Assembly (NCBI GenBank): GCA_016871395.1
Contig: VFYV01000012.1
Span: 1-59,739 of the forward strand
Length of the DNA stretch: 59,739 bases
Direction of reading: 5' to 3'
DNA from: Actinomycetota bacterium
GTDB lineage: Bacteria > Actinomycetota > Acidimicrobiia > Acidimicrobiales > Ilumatobacteraceae
How positions within the stretch are numbered: position 1 is the stretch's first letter; every line of letters begins with the position of its first letter. Of the stretch, positions 25,543 through 34,381 are shown piece by piece. The notes below the pieces were generated by a model. The model was not told where the DNA came from, made no database searches, and worked only from the letters and a program-made list of their open reading frames with translations. Both the position numbers and the translations under genes were made by a program.

Positions 25543-26327
25543 GCATCGCCACCACGGTCGCTCACAGTGCCCAACTGACCAAACGCAGCGTCCGCGGGCG
25601 TTTGCGACAGCCGGCCGCTCTCGCTCCGGCGTTCATCTTTCCGCTCTTCTTCGCCGCACTCGGCTCGGCCAGCTTCAATCGGCTGGCCCGGGATCCGTAC
25701 TTCAGCGAGAACATCGCCTCGTCTTTTCTCGACTACGCGGTTGCTGGTGCCGTCGTGCAGGGCGTTCTCTTCGGTGCCACCTCGGCCGCGGGCGACCTGG
25801 CCACCGACATCGAACAGGGCTTCTTCGAGCGGTTGTTGGCTTCGCCCATCTCGAGGGTGTCGATCGTGCTCGGACGCTTGGCGGCCAGCATGGTGGTCGG
25901 AGTCTCCCAAGTGGTGGTGTTCATCTCGCTCTTCGTCGCCTTCGGTGCTCGCGTCACGAGCGGAGCGGTGGGTGTGATCGGTTTGATCGTGTCCGGTGCG
26001 CTGCTCGGACTCGCCATGGCGGGCCTCATGGCCGCCATCGCCATCAAGTCCGGAAGTCCAGAGGTGGTGCAAGGCTCGTTCCCCCTCGTCTTCGTGTTGC
26101 TCTTCCTCTCGTCGGCCTTCTTCCCCCGTCACTACATGACGGGCTGGTACCGCACGGTCGCCGACTGGAACCCCATGTCCCACATCGTCGAGGGCATGCA
26201 GGGATTCATGAATCACGAGTTGAACGTCGACCAATTCGTGAAGGCCTGGCTCGTTCCCCTGGGCATCTCGATCGTGGGCATCGCCTTCGCCCTACGCTCG
26301 CTGAACAGGCGATTGGCTGCATCGTGA
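25539..26327 (+). CDS. ABC-2 type exporter, permease subunit 1
   Basis: This 262-residue integral membrane protein has about six predicted spans (including PAALAPAFIFPLFFAALG, VVGVSQVVVFISLFVAF, VIGLIVSGALLGLAMAG and SIVGIAFAL). The mid-protein FFERLLASPISRVSIVLGRLA is the ABC2_membrane pattern. Translation starts at GTG 25539, overlapping the ATPase stop. It probably forms a heterodimeric channel with the next gene product. Confidence 0.88.
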   Translation: MSIATTVAHSAQLTKRSVRGRLRQPAALAPAFIFPLFFAALGSASFNRLARDPYFSENIASSFLDYAVAGAVVQGVLFGATSAAGDLATDIEQGFFERLLASPISRVSIVLGRLAASMVVGVSQVVVFISLFVAFGARVTSGAVGVIGLIVSGALLGLAMAGLMAAIAIKSGSPEVVQGSFPLVFVLLFLSSAFFPRHYMTGWYRTVADWNPMSHIVEGMQGFMNHELNVDQFVKAWLVPLGISIVGIAFALRSLNRRLAAS

Positions 26328-27118
26328 GCGCCGTCGTCGAAACGCGTCGACACGACGCGAACGCCCGCTCCCTCGACGTGATTGTCGCCCTCGTTCGTCG
26401 CTCGTTGCTCCGCGTGCGACGTTTGCCCTCGGCCTTCATCCCGTCGCTCATCATGCCGGTGTTCCAGTTAGTCACGTTCAGCGGTGCCTTCGGAGCCGCG
26501 GTGCGCTTCCTCGGTATCGACCCCATGAACTGGTACATGCCCCTCAACGCCATCCAAGGTGCCAGCTTCGGTGCCCTCGGCGTCAGCTTCGGCCTGCTCA
26601 ACGACATGGAGACCGGCTTCTTCGATCGCGTGTTGATGGCGCCCGCGCGCCGATCGATCATCGTGTTCGGTTCGTACGCCGCCGCCATCGCACGCAGTGT
26701 CGTGCCGGTGACCTTCGTGATCCTCGTCAGCTTTCTTGGTGGGCTGCACACCCCCGGCGGACCAGTGGCGATCGCGATGGTGATCATGGCCTCGGTGATG
26801 GTCGCCTTGAGCGCCTGCGGTCTCGCCCTGGGACTCACTTTGCGCCTGCGCAACCTGGGCGCGGCAACGCTCACACAGTTCGCCATCTTCTTCGGTATCT
26901 TCCTGTCGACCTCTCAGGTTCCCTTGTCCGAGATGAGTGGTTGGTTACAGGCCTGCGCTCGGGTGAACCCGATGACCAACATCCTCCGCTTCGCCCGTCA
27001 GGGCTTCCTCGGCGACATCACGTGGGCTCAAACGTGGGGAGGCCTCGTGGCGATGGTGGCCCTGCTGGCCGCGAGCACGATTTTCGCTCTGACGGGTCTA
27101 CGTCGCTTCGAGCGCTGA
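26324..27118 (+). CDS. ABC-2 type exporter, permease subunit 2
   Basis: This 264-residue membrane protein is paralogous to the preceding one. It has the same ABC2 pattern (METGFFDRVLMAPARRSIIVFGSY) and about six spans, with a C-terminal cytoplasmic RRFER. It starts at GTG 26324 overlapping the previous stop, and ends abutting the converging LarA-like gene with no spacer. Confidence 0.88.
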   Translation: MSAVVETRRHDANARSLDVIVALVRRSLLRVRRLPSAFIPSLIMPVFQLVTFSGAFGAAVRFLGIDPMNWYMPLNAIQGASFGALGVSFGLLNDMETGFFDRVLMAPARRSIIVFGSYAAAIARSVVPVTFVILVSFLGGLHTPGGPVAIAMVIMASVMVALSACGLALGLTLRLRNLGAATLTQFAIFFGIFLSTSQVPLSEMSGWLQACARVNPMTNILRFARQGFLGDITWAQTWGGLVAMVALLAASTIFALTGLRRFER

Positions 27119-28396
27119 TCAACCCACGAGGGTCGCACCGGGCGGCAACTCGCCCAGCAACGACTCGCTCACCCAACAAGAGGTGAGATGGAGTGTCGAG
27201 CGAATGCGTACCACGCGCTTGGGCTCGCTCACCCCTCGACCGCACATGCTGAGGGCGGCCTTCACACATGATCCCTCGTCGGGCAGCACCATCGGCATAC
27301 GGGCCCTTCGAACCCCGGATGGTCCGGCGGTGAAACAGTTGAGATAGGTCTTCTGCCAATCGATACGCTCGGCCACCGCGACCGGGATGAAGTCGGCCAG
27401 TCCGATTCCCAACACGTTTCCCGCCGACACCTCGGTGATCCCCAACAACACGATGGTCGCCACCCGCGGACGCGCCAGATCATCGAGTCCGTGCACCCAG
27501 TAGCGACCCGTGACGTTGGGGTCCATGGTGGTGCCCGAGACGTCTTTGCCCCCGCGCTCGATGATCAGTACGTCGATCTCGTCGAAAGGAAGCGGCGGCA
27601 CTAATTCGCGGGCCCGCTCGGTCAGTCGACGCTCGATCTCTCCACCGACGTCGTCGGACGTGAGACCACTCACCTCGACCACGTTCCCGCCGGCGGACTC
27701 CAGTGACGAGACCCCACCGAGCAGACGCCCCGTGGAGCGCAGCGCCTCGATTCCATCCATCAATCGCTGACGCATCTCGACCGGGCCACACGAGTGAATC
27801 TGCGCGGCTCCGGGTTGCTTGCCGAAGCCGACCACGGCCATCTTCGTACAACCGCTCTCGATGGGTCCTTTGAAGCACGTGTGTGGCTTGATGCGATTCA
27901 CCGGCAGGATGCGATCGGCCGAGGCGGCGTATTCGTCGAGATAAACAGGCATGCCCGACGAAGTGCGCGCCACCTCCACCGTGGCCATGGTGGCGCGAAT
28001 CTCGGCACCCACCGATTCCTCGGTCATCCCGAGTGACGCCAACAGCTCGACCTGCCCCTCGGCCGTTCCCCCACCGTGGCTTCCCATGGCCGGCACGACG
28101 AAAGGTTCGGCGCCGAGATCACGCAGTCCCTCGATCGTTCCTCGCAACAAGTCGACGCGTTGGGAGAGACCACGACTTCCACCGCCCACCGCCACGGTCA
28201 TCCCCGGTCTCACCGCCGGTCCCAAGGTGCGCGTGACGGCCGAACGCGCCGCCTCGACCACGTCGGCCACCGCCGCGGGGTTCGGGATGGCCAAACGCAC
28301 CTCGCGCAACGTCGGCACCTCGAGATCACGATGGAACGGAAGATCGACACCATCGATCAACTGTTGCCATCCCGCCGAAATCCCAGACCTGCCCAT
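27119..28396 (-). CDS. LarA-like (DUF2088) nickel-pincer racemase family protein
   Basis: This 425-residue protein has the lactate racemase LarA N-terminal domain (GGGSRGLSQRVDLLRG, PAMGSHGGGTAEGQ). Residues matching the LarA catalytic set are present: H107, H172, K185 and H201; the K-to-H spacing of 16 equals that of K184-H200 in LarA, where the lysine carries the nickel-pincer cofactor. The C-terminal third is less conserved and Cys-containing. The substrate need not be lactate; the family includes other 2-hydroxyacid racemases and epimerases. No larB, larC or larE is in the window. It runs divergently from the BtuF-like gene with only 34 bp between. Confidence 0.8.
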   Translation of the reverse strand: MGRSGISAGWQQLIDGVDLPFHRDLEVPTLREVRLAIPNPAAVADVVEAARSAVTRTLGPAVRPGMTVAVGGGSRGLSQRVDLLRGTIEGLRDLGAEPFVVPAMGSHGGGTAEGQVELLASLGMTEESVGAEIRATMATVEVARTSSGMPVYLDEYAASADRILPVNRIKPHTCFKGPIESGCTKMAVVGFGKQPGAAQIHSCGPVEMRQRLMDGIEALRSTGRLLGGVSSLESAGGNVVEVSGLTSDDVGGEIERRLTERARELVPPLPFDEIDVLIIERGGKDVSGTTMDPNVTGRYWVHGLDDLARPRVATIVLLGITEVSAGNVLGIGLADFIPVAVAERIDWQKTYLNCFTAGPSGVRRARMPMVLPDEGSCVKAALSMCGRGVSEPKRVVRIRSTLHLTSCWVSESLLGELPPGATLVG

Positions 28397-28418
28397 GCCT
28401 CCATCGTGGCAGATCGCC

Positions 28419-28424
28419 TACTGT
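28419..28424 (+). promoter_or_regulatory. -10 element TACTGT, leaderless start of the BtuF-like gene
   Basis: TACTGT is followed by 6 nt and GTG 28431. It lies in the 34-bp divergent gap, so its -35 region must fall inside the start of the LarA-like gene. Confidence 0.5.
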
Positions 28425-28430
28425 CGAGGC

Positions 28431-29339
28431 GTGCGCATCGTGAGCTTGTTGCCCTCGACCACCGAGATCATCTTCGACCTCGGACTGGCTGACGACCTTC
28501 TCGGGGTGACCTTCGAGTGCAACTTCCCACCGGCGGCGCGTGTCGGTCGCGAGATCGTCGTCGGCGGCATGGATACCAAACATCTCACGCCACTCGAGAT
28601 CGACGAACTGGTACGTCGTCGATTGGTCGCCGGCGACGAGTTGTATCGACTCGACGAGGACGCATTGTCACGTTGCGATCCAGACCTCATCCTCAGTCAG
28701 GATCTCTGTCGCGTTTGCGCGGTGCCGAGCGGCGACGTCGACGAAGCGGTCGCCCGCTTGAAGTGCCACGCCAACGTTTTACAGATCGATCCCCAGACTC
28801 TCGACGAGGTCATCGACTCCGTGCAGACGGTCGCCGATGCCGCGGGGGTCCCCGAGCGCGGACGGCGTCTCGTCGAGTCACTGCGTGGACGACTGGCCGA
28901 CCTCGCCACCTCGACCGACCGCGCTCGCGGGGACCGCGCGCGTCCCACGGTGTTCGTCCTCGAATGGGTGGATCCGCCGTATGTCGGCGGTCATTGGGTG
29001 CCCGACGTCGTGCGGGCCGCTGGCGCCGAACCGGTGTTGGCGATTCCCGGCGGGCGTTCGGTCCCCACCGATTGGGACGCCATCGTCACCATTGACCCGG
29101 ATCACATCATCATCGCACCGTGCGGGTACGACCTTGCCGGGGCAATGGAACAGGCTCGAGCCATCATCGACCGACTGCCCGCGCGAGCGAGCGTCTGGGC
29201 TATCGACGCCGATGCGGTGGTGGTTCGGCCGGGGCCCCGTCTGGTGGAAGGTGCCGAGGCCATCGCCAGCGCTCTGTTCGGACCCGATGTGGCCGGACTT
29301 TCGGCACTTCCTGAGAGGGTCATCCAGCGTCTACGGTGA
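28431..29339 (+). CDS. BtuF/FepB-type substrate-binding domain protein, no signal peptide
   Basis: This 302-residue protein has the helical-backbone metal/cobalamin-binding fold. It opens with [30 protein letters not shown] and continues with the typical [23 protein letters not shown], and a second lobe with ALEW-like [20 protein letters not shown]. Such proteins normally deliver vitamin B12 or ferric siderophores to an ABC importer. This one starts directly at the domain with no signal peptide or lipobox, and no BtuC/BtuD is nearby, so it is probably cytoplasmic. Several Cys residues (including CRVCAV) stand out. Confidence 0.8.
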   Translation: MRIVSLLPSTTEIIFDLGLADDLLGVTFECNFPPAARVGREIVVGGMDTKHLTPLEIDELVRRRLVAGDELYRLDEDALSRCDPDLILSQDLCRVCAVPSGDVDEAVARLKCHANVLQIDPQTLDEVIDSVQTVADAAGVPERGRRLVESLRGRLADLATSTDRARGDRARPTVFVLEWVDPPYVGGHWVPDVVRAAGAEPVLAIPGGRSVPTDWDAIVTIDPDHIIIAPCGYDLAGAMEQARAIIDRLPARASVWAIDADAVVVRPGPRLVEGAEAIASALFGPDVAGLSALPERVIQRLR

Positions 29340-29425
29340 AGGTCTCCGATGAGTCGCGAAGTTCCTCGATCGGGCAGAATGAAGGTAGACGAGGTGGTCG
29401 ACTTCGGCCGTCAAGGGGGTACATC

Positions 29426-29884
29426 GTGGAAATCCACGTCACTGTCAACGGAACGCAGCACGTGAGCGACGTCGAGCCGCGAACATTGTTGGTCCACTAC
29501 ATCCGCGAAGTCCTCGGTCTCACCGGCACCAATGTTGGCTGCGACACCTCGTCGTGTGGAGCGTGCAGCATTCACCTGGACGGTCGAGCCGCCAAGAGTT
29601 GCACCGTGTTGGCGGTTCAAGCCGACGGTTCGACCGTCACGACCATCGAGGGCATGGCCGCCGCCGACGGAACGTTGCATCCCATGCAGAAAGCCTTCAT
29701 GGAGAATCACGGCCTGCAGTGCGGCTACTGCACACCCGGCATGGTCATGGCCGCGACCAGCCTGCTCGAGGACAACCCCAACCTCACCGAGGACGACATT
29801 CGTCTCGGTCTCGAAGGCAATCTGTGCCGGTGCACCGGTTATCACAACATCGTCAAGTCCGTGCTCGCCGCGGCCGGCAAGTGA
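29426..29884 (+). CDS. Molybdenum hydroxylase small subunit (2Fe-2S), CoxS-like
   Basis: This 152-residue protein carries two [2Fe-2S] clusters. The ferredoxin-type cluster is bound by C39, C44, C47 and C59, and the alpha-helical one by C99, C102, C134 and C136 (CGYC and CRCTGYHNI). It passes electrons from the molybdenum site to FAD. GTG 29426 follows AAGGGGG at good spacing and was preferred over the frame opening at 29,336. It starts a two-gene unit with the FAD subunit. Confidence 0.93.
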   Translation: MEIHVTVNGTQHVSDVEPRTLLVHYIREVLGLTGTNVGCDTSSCGACSIHLDGRAAKSCTVLAVQADGSTVTTIEGMAAADGTLHPMQKAFMENHGLQCGYCTPGMVMAATSLLEDNPNLTEDDIRLGLEGNLCRCTGYHNIVKSVLAAAGK

Positions 29885-29893
29885 GGGCCTGAG

Positions 29894-30718
29894 ATGATTC
29901 CTGCTTCCTTCGACTACGTTCGCGCCGGATCGGCCGCCGAGGCCATCTCGCTCATTGCCGAGTACGGCGACGAGGCCAAATTCCTTGCTGGCGGACACAG
30001 CCTGTTACCCATGATGAAGTTGCGTCTGGCCCAGCCGACCGTGCTGGTCGACATCGCGCGCGTCGAGGACCTGTCCTACATCCGCGACGCCGGTGACCAC
30101 ATCGCCATTGGCGCTCTCACGCGCCACATGGACGTCGAGAAGTCAACGGTGCTGGCTCAGCACGTTCCGCTGTTGGCTCACGCTGCCGGGCACGTCGGTG
30201 ACCCCCAAGTACGTCACCGTGGCACCATCGGGGGCAGCATCGCCCACGCCGACCCCGCATCGGATCTTCCGGCCACCACGCTCGCGCTCGGTGCCACCTA
30301 CGTGGTCCAGGGACCCAACGGCACCCGCGAGATTCGAGCCGCCGACTTCTACAAGGGCTTCCTCGAGTCCGACCTGGCCGCTGATGAGATGATCACCGAG
30401 ATACGAGTTCCCAAGATGAACGGGGCCGGTTGGAGTTTCCAGAAGTTCAATCGTCGCGCGCAGGACTGGGCGATCGTCGGTGTGGCGGCATGGCGAGGGT
30501 CGAACGACTCGGGAGTGGCTCTCGTGAACATGGGATCGACCCCGGTGTTGGCCTCCAGCGTCAGTAAGGCGCTGGCCGGCGGCGCATCGATCGCCGATGC
30601 CGCCGCTCTGGCGGTCACCGAGGCATCGCCGTCCAAGGACAACAACGCCAGCGTGGAGTACCGCACGCATCTGGCCAAGGTCCTCGTGCGTCGCGCACTC
30701 GAAGAGTCCTCCAAGTAA
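29894..30718 (+). CDS. Molybdenum hydroxylase medium subunit (FAD), CoxM-like
   Basis: This 274-residue FAD-binding subunit completes the hydroxylase. The two flavin motifs are AGGHSLLPMMKLRLAQP (about residues 33-49) and TIGGSIAHADPASD (about 109-122). The C-terminal CO-dehydrogenase-flavoprotein domain follows. It lies 9 nt after the small subunit with GAGGGCC upstream. The large subunit that should complete the L-S-M complex is 5 kb upstream. Confidence 0.93.
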   Translation: MIPASFDYVRAGSAAEAISLIAEYGDEAKFLAGGHSLLPMMKLRLAQPTVLVDIARVEDLSYIRDAGDHIAIGALTRHMDVEKSTVLAQHVPLLAHAAGHVGDPQVRHRGTIGGSIAHADPASDLPATTLALGATYVVQGPNGTREIRAADFYKGFLESDLAADEMITEIRVPKMNGAGWSFQKFNRRAQDWAIVGVAAWRGSNDSGVALVNMGSTPVLASSVSKALAGGASIADAAALAVTEASPSKDNNASVEYRTHLAKVLVRRALEESSK

Positions 30719-30719
30719 G

Positions 30720-30738
30720 GCGACGCACGGTGCGTCGC
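30720..30738 (+). terminator. Perfect 8-bp hairpin after coxM-like gene
   Basis: GCGACGCA-CGG-TGCGTCGC is a perfect inverted repeat just after the TAA stop. No T-run follows, so it would be a U-less terminator, an mRNA-stabilising hairpin or an operator for the gene at 30753. Confidence 0.35.
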
Positions 30739-30752
30739 GCACCGGAACTCCC

Positions 30753-31685
30753 ATGACGCTGGCGAAGGCACGTGCCGTCGCGCTCGTCTCGTACGGGGCG
30801 ATCTTCGTCTGGTCGTTCCAAACCAACGGCCTTCCCGTGGCCCGTTTGGCTGTACTCGGTTGGGTCGGAGGCGCGTTCCTCGTCGGCAACATCGGCCAGC
30901 CGCTCGCCAAGCAACGACAGATGGTCGTGGACCTGGTCCTCTATGCGTCCATGTGGTTGGCGTATGACTACAGCCGAGGTGTCGCCGATTCCTTCGGTTT
31001 TCCCCTGCAGGTGGAGGCACCGCGCAACATCGATCGGGCGATGTTTCTCGGTACCGACCCGAACATCTGGATGCAGGAGAGATTCCTGGAGACCTCGGTT
31101 CGTTGGTACGACGTGCTCGGCTCTTTGGTGTACTTCACCCATTTCTTCGTGCCCGTGGCCACGTCGGTGTACCTCTGGATTCGTTTTCGCGATCGATGGC
31201 TGCGGTACATCCGACGTTTCGCCACGGTTCTTTTCGCCGGCGTTCTCACCTACGTGGTGCTGCCGACTGCTCCCCCATGGATGGCCTCGAGCACCAAGCA
31301 CCCGTACCAGATCATGGAGCCCCTCTCGCGACCCACCGGCCGGGGATGGAACGAACTCGGACTGGAGACAGTGAGCAGTGTCTTGCTCAAGGGTCAGCAA
31401 TGGGCCAACCCCACCGCGGCCATTCCCTCATTGCACGCCGCGTTCGCGTTGTTCGTCGTGGTTTTTTTCTGGACGCGAATGCCCAATTCGTGGTGGCGTG
31501 GGATCTCTCTGCTCTTCCCCTTCGCTATGGCTGTCACCCTCGTCTATTTCGCCGAGCACTACGTCATCGACATCGTGGCCGGGTGGCTGTTCGTTGCTGG
31601 GTCGTTCTGGTTCTGGGGACGATGGGAATCCCGTCGCTCTGTGGCGACTGTGACACCGATCCCAACCGATTCTGCGGTAGCCTGA
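30753..31685 (+). CDS. PAP2/inositol-phosphoceramide-synthase-like membrane enzyme
   Basis: This 310-residue polytopic protein has about six to eight membrane spans. It carries a PAP2-type active site: VLPTAPPWMA, then PTAAIPSLHAAFALF with the catalytic His, and AEHYVIDIVAGWL with the second His. The arrangement is that of the AUR1/IPC synthase-like family, whose actinobacterial members transfer phospho-inositol or phosphoryl groups between lipids. Acceptor and donor are unknown. It starts 34 nt after the hydroxylase FAD subunit, beyond a hairpin, so it may or may not be in that operon. Confidence 0.8.
   Translation: MTLAKARAVALVSYGAIFVWSFQTNGLPVARLAVLGWVGGAFLVGNIGQPLAKQRQMVVDLVLYASMWLAYDYSRGVADSFGFPLQVEAPRNIDRAMFLGTDPNIWMQERFLETSVRWYDVLGSLVYFTHFFVPVATSVYLWIRFRDRWLRYIRRFATVLFAGVLTYVVLPTAPPWMASSTKHPYQIMEPLSRPTGRGWNELGLETVSSVLLKGQQWANPTAAIPSLHAAFALFVVVFFWTRMPNSWWRGISLLFPFAMAVTLVYFAEHYVIDIVAGWLFVAGSFWFWGRWESRRSVATVTPIPTDSAVA
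31678..31683 (+). promoter_or_regulatory. -10 element TAGCCT upstream of the FAD oxidoreductase
   Basis: TAGCCT gives a predicted leader of about 17 nt containing GAAAGGG, which is 8 nt from GTG 31707. This spacing favours 31707 over the other in-frame GTG at 31698. Confidence 0.4.
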
Positions 31686-31706
31686 CGATCCGAAAGGGTG
31701 ATTTTT

Positions 31707-33137
31707 GTGTCAACCAAGGGCGACTCGGAGTTCGACCCGTTGAGCCTCGAGGCGATCGCCGACGCCGACCCGTATCCATACTGGTTCGAGGACGCTGACG
31801 AACCGCTCGCGAATCCAACCCTCGTGCGAACCGAGACATGCGATCTCTGCATCGTGGGCGGTGGCTTCACCGGACTCTGGACCGCGATCATCGCCAAGGA
31901 GCGCGACCCGTCGCGCGACATCGTCTTGATCGACGCCCACGAGGTGGGTTCAGCGGCCAGCGGTCGCAACGGCGGTTTCATGGACGCCTCGCTCACCCAC
32001 GGTGTCGCCAACGGTCAAGCCCGTTTCGGCGACGAACTTCCGCTGCTCGAGGAACTGGGTCTCGAGAACCTCAACGAGATCGAGGCCGCCATCAAGCGCT
32101 ACGGCATCGACTGTGACTACGAACGTACCGGCGTCATCGACGTGGCCTACGAGAGCCATGCCCCCGGTTACCTCGACGAATTGCGGGACGACTTCCAGCA
32201 GTTGCGATCGCTGGGCCAGAAGGTCTCGTGGCTCGACGCCGAACAGATGCGAGCCGAGGTGAATTCGCCCACCTACACCGGTGGGCTCTGGAGCCACGAC
32301 CGAGCCGCCATAGTCGATCCGGCTCGATTGGGCTGGGGACTGAAGGCTGCCGCCGAATCACTGGGTGTGCGCATTTACGAGGACACCAAGGCAACTTCCA
32401 TCGAGCGTGACGGTGTGGGTGTCGTGATTGAGACGCCATTGGGACGTGTTCGCTCGTGCAAGGTGGCGCTGGCCACCAACGCGTTCAAACCACTCCTACG
32501 ACGATTGAACAATTACATCATCCCGGTGTACGACTACTGCATGGTCACCGAGCCTCTCACCGACGAGCAGTTGGCGCGGATCGGCTGGAGGAATCGTCAA
32601 GGGCTAAGCGACGTTCCGAATCAGTTCCACTACTACCGGCTCACTGGAGACAACCGCATTCTCTGGGGCGGTTACGACGCCATCTACTACTTCCGAGGAA
32701 AGATGAACTCCGAGCTCGAGAGTCGACCCGAGAGTTGGGCCCGGCTGAGCACCCACTTCTTCCGTACCTTCCCGCAACTCGACGACGTCAAGTTCTCACA
32801 CTTGTGGGGCGGGGCCATCGACACCTGTTCGAGATTCTGTGTCTTTTGGGGCCAAGCCATGAACGATCGGGTGGGGTATGCGTTGGGTTACACCGGACTC
32901 GGCGTCGGGTCATCACGATTCGGAGCCGAGGTGATGCTCGACCTCATCGACGGCCGACGCTCGCGCGCCACCGAAACCCGCTTCGTCAAGGAAAAGCCCA
33001 TTCCCTTCCCGCCCGAACCGTTCAAGTACATGGGGGTTCAAGCCACACGCTGGAGTCTCGATCGCGAGGACAGAACCGGCAAGCGCAACCTGTGGCTGAA
33101 GACGTTGGACCGCTTGGGACTCGGCTTCGACACCTGA
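31707..33137 (+). CDS. FAD-dependent oxidoreductase (DAO family)
   Basis: This 476-residue flavoprotein has the dinucleotide-binding motif CIVGGGFTGLWTAIIAK after about 45 residues, and GSAASGRNGGF, which is typical of glycine/sarcosine/putrescine-type oxidases (DadA/PuuB-like). The C-terminal LWGGAIDTCSRFCVFWG and GYTGLGVGSSRFGAE complete the FAD site. It should oxidise an amine or amino acid; the substrate is not readable. No neighbours share a clear pathway. Confidence 0.85.
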   Translation: MSTKGDSEFDPLSLEAIADADPYPYWFEDADEPLANPTLVRTETCDLCIVGGGFTGLWTAIIAKERDPSRDIVLIDAHEVGSAASGRNGGFMDASLTHGVANGQARFGDELPLLEELGLENLNEIEAAIKRYGIDCDYERTGVIDVAYESHAPGYLDELRDDFQQLRSLGQKVSWLDAEQMRAEVNSPTYTGGLWSHDRAAIVDPARLGWGLKAAAESLGVRIYEDTKATSIERDGVGVVIETPLGRVRSCKVALATNAFKPLLRRLNNYIIPVYDYCMVTEPLTDEQLARIGWRNRQGLSDVPNQFHYYRLTGDNRILWGGYDAIYYFRGKMNSELESRPESWARLSTHFFRTFPQLDDVKFSHLWGGAIDTCSRFCVFWGQAMNDRVGYALGYTGLGVGSSRFGAEVMLDLIDGRRSRATETRFVKEKPIPFPPEPFKYMGVQATRWSLDREDRTGKRNLWLKTLDRLGLGFDT

Positions 33138-33194
33138 TCGTCTCCCCGATGGGACATCACTTGCTGTCGCGTCAGGAACCGACCCCGGTTGCCG

Positions 33195-34355
33195 TCAGAG
33201 TCGTTCGATGATGGTGACGTTGGCCTGACCGCCACCCTCGCACATCGTCTGCAGACCGTAACGACCACCAGTGCGCTCGAGTTCGTGCAGCAGCGTGGTC
33301 ATCAACCGGGCACCGGTGGCACCCAGCGGATGCCCGAGGGCGATCGCACCTCCGTTCACGTTCACCTTGGCGCGGTCGAAGCCGGTCTCGCGCATCCACG
33401 CCATCACGACGGGCGCGAAGGCCTCGTTGATCTCCACCAAATCGATGTCGTCGATCGTCATGCCGGTCTTGGCCAGGGCGCGCTTGGTCGCCGGGATCGG
33501 AGCCGACAACATCATGATCGGGTCGTCGGCCAACACACTCATGTGATGTATGCGCGCGCGGGGCTTCAAGCCGTGAGTCTTCACGGCGGCCTCGTTGGCG
33601 ATCAACAAGGCCGCCGAGCCGTCGGAAATCTGACTGGCGCAGGCCGCGGTGAGACGACCGTCGGGGGTGAGCGTGGGCAACGAACGGATCTTGTCCCAGT
33701 TCGGCTCGCGCGGGCCCTCGTCGTGCTGAACGCCATTCAATGGTTCGATCTCGGCCTCGAAACGACCCTCGGAGCGGGCCTTGATGGCGCGCAGGTGCGA
33801 CTCGACGGCGAACTCCTCCATCTCGTCGCGCGACAGGTTCCACTTCGTGACCATCATCTCGGCCCCGACGAACTGGCTCACCTCGCCGTTGCCGTAACGA
33901 GAGGTCCAACCCGGCGAACCAGTGAAGGGATCCTCGAAGCCAAGGGCCTGACCGGCGGTCATGGCCGACGAGATCGGGATCATGCTCATGTTCTGCACAC
34001 CGCCGGCCACCACCAGATCCATGGTGCCGCTCATGACGGCTTGCGCGGCGAAGTGCACCGACTGTTGCGCCGAGCCGCACTGACGATCGATGGTGGTCCC
34101 GGGCACGTGCTCGGGCAGTCCGGCGGTCAACCAGCACGTGCGGGCGATGCAACCGGCCTGCGGACCGACGGAATCCACGTTTCCGAACACCACGTCGTCG
34201 ACGGCGTCGGGGTCGACGCCGGTGCGGTCCATCAAGGCCTTGATGCTGTGCGCGCCGAGGTCGGCCGGGTGAACGGTGGACAATCCGCCACCGCGACGAC
34301 CGACCGGGGTTCGGACCGCATCGACGATGTACGCGGTAGGAATGTTGGAAGACAT
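33195..34355 (-). CDS. Thiolase (acetyl-CoA C-acyltransferase)
   Basis: This 386-residue thiolase has all catalytic residues: the nucleophilic Cys in DRQCGSAQQS, His in GGAIALGHPLGATG and the second Cys in MCEGGGQANVTI. NEAFAPV is also present. It cleaves 3-ketoacyl-CoA to acetyl-CoA in beta-oxidation or condenses in reverse. It is paralogous to the gene at 55,156. The ATG at 34355 lies 6 nt after TAGGGT, which suggests its own leaderless promoter even though the Ltp-like/DUF35 pair lies 26 nt upstream on the same strand. Confidence 0.93.
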   Translation of the reverse strand: MSSNIPTAYIVDAVRTPVGRRGGGLSTVHPADLGAHSIKALMDRTGVDPDAVDDVVFGNVDSVGPQAGCIARTCWLTAGLPEHVPGTTIDRQCGSAQQSVHFAAQAVMSGTMDLVVAGGVQNMSMIPISSAMTAGQALGFEDPFTGSPGWTSRYGNGEVSQFVGAEMMVTKWNLSRDEMEEFAVESHLRAIKARSEGRFEAEIEPLNGVQHDEGPREPNWDKIRSLPTLTPDGRLTAACASQISDGSAALLIANEAAVKTHGLKPRARIHHMSVLADDPIMMLSAPIPATKRALAKTGMTIDDIDLVEINEAFAPVVMAWMRETGFDRAKVNVNGGAIALGHPLGATGARLMTTLLHELERTGGRYGLQTMCEGGGQANVTIIERL

Positions 34356-34361
34356 GAGTGA

Positions 34362-34367
34362 ACCCTA
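34362..34367 (-). promoter_or_regulatory. -10 element TAGGGT, leaderless thiolase start
   Basis: On the minus strand TAGGGT is followed by 6 nt and the ATG at 34355. Confidence 0.45.
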
Positions 34368-34381
34368 TCCGTGAGTGATTT

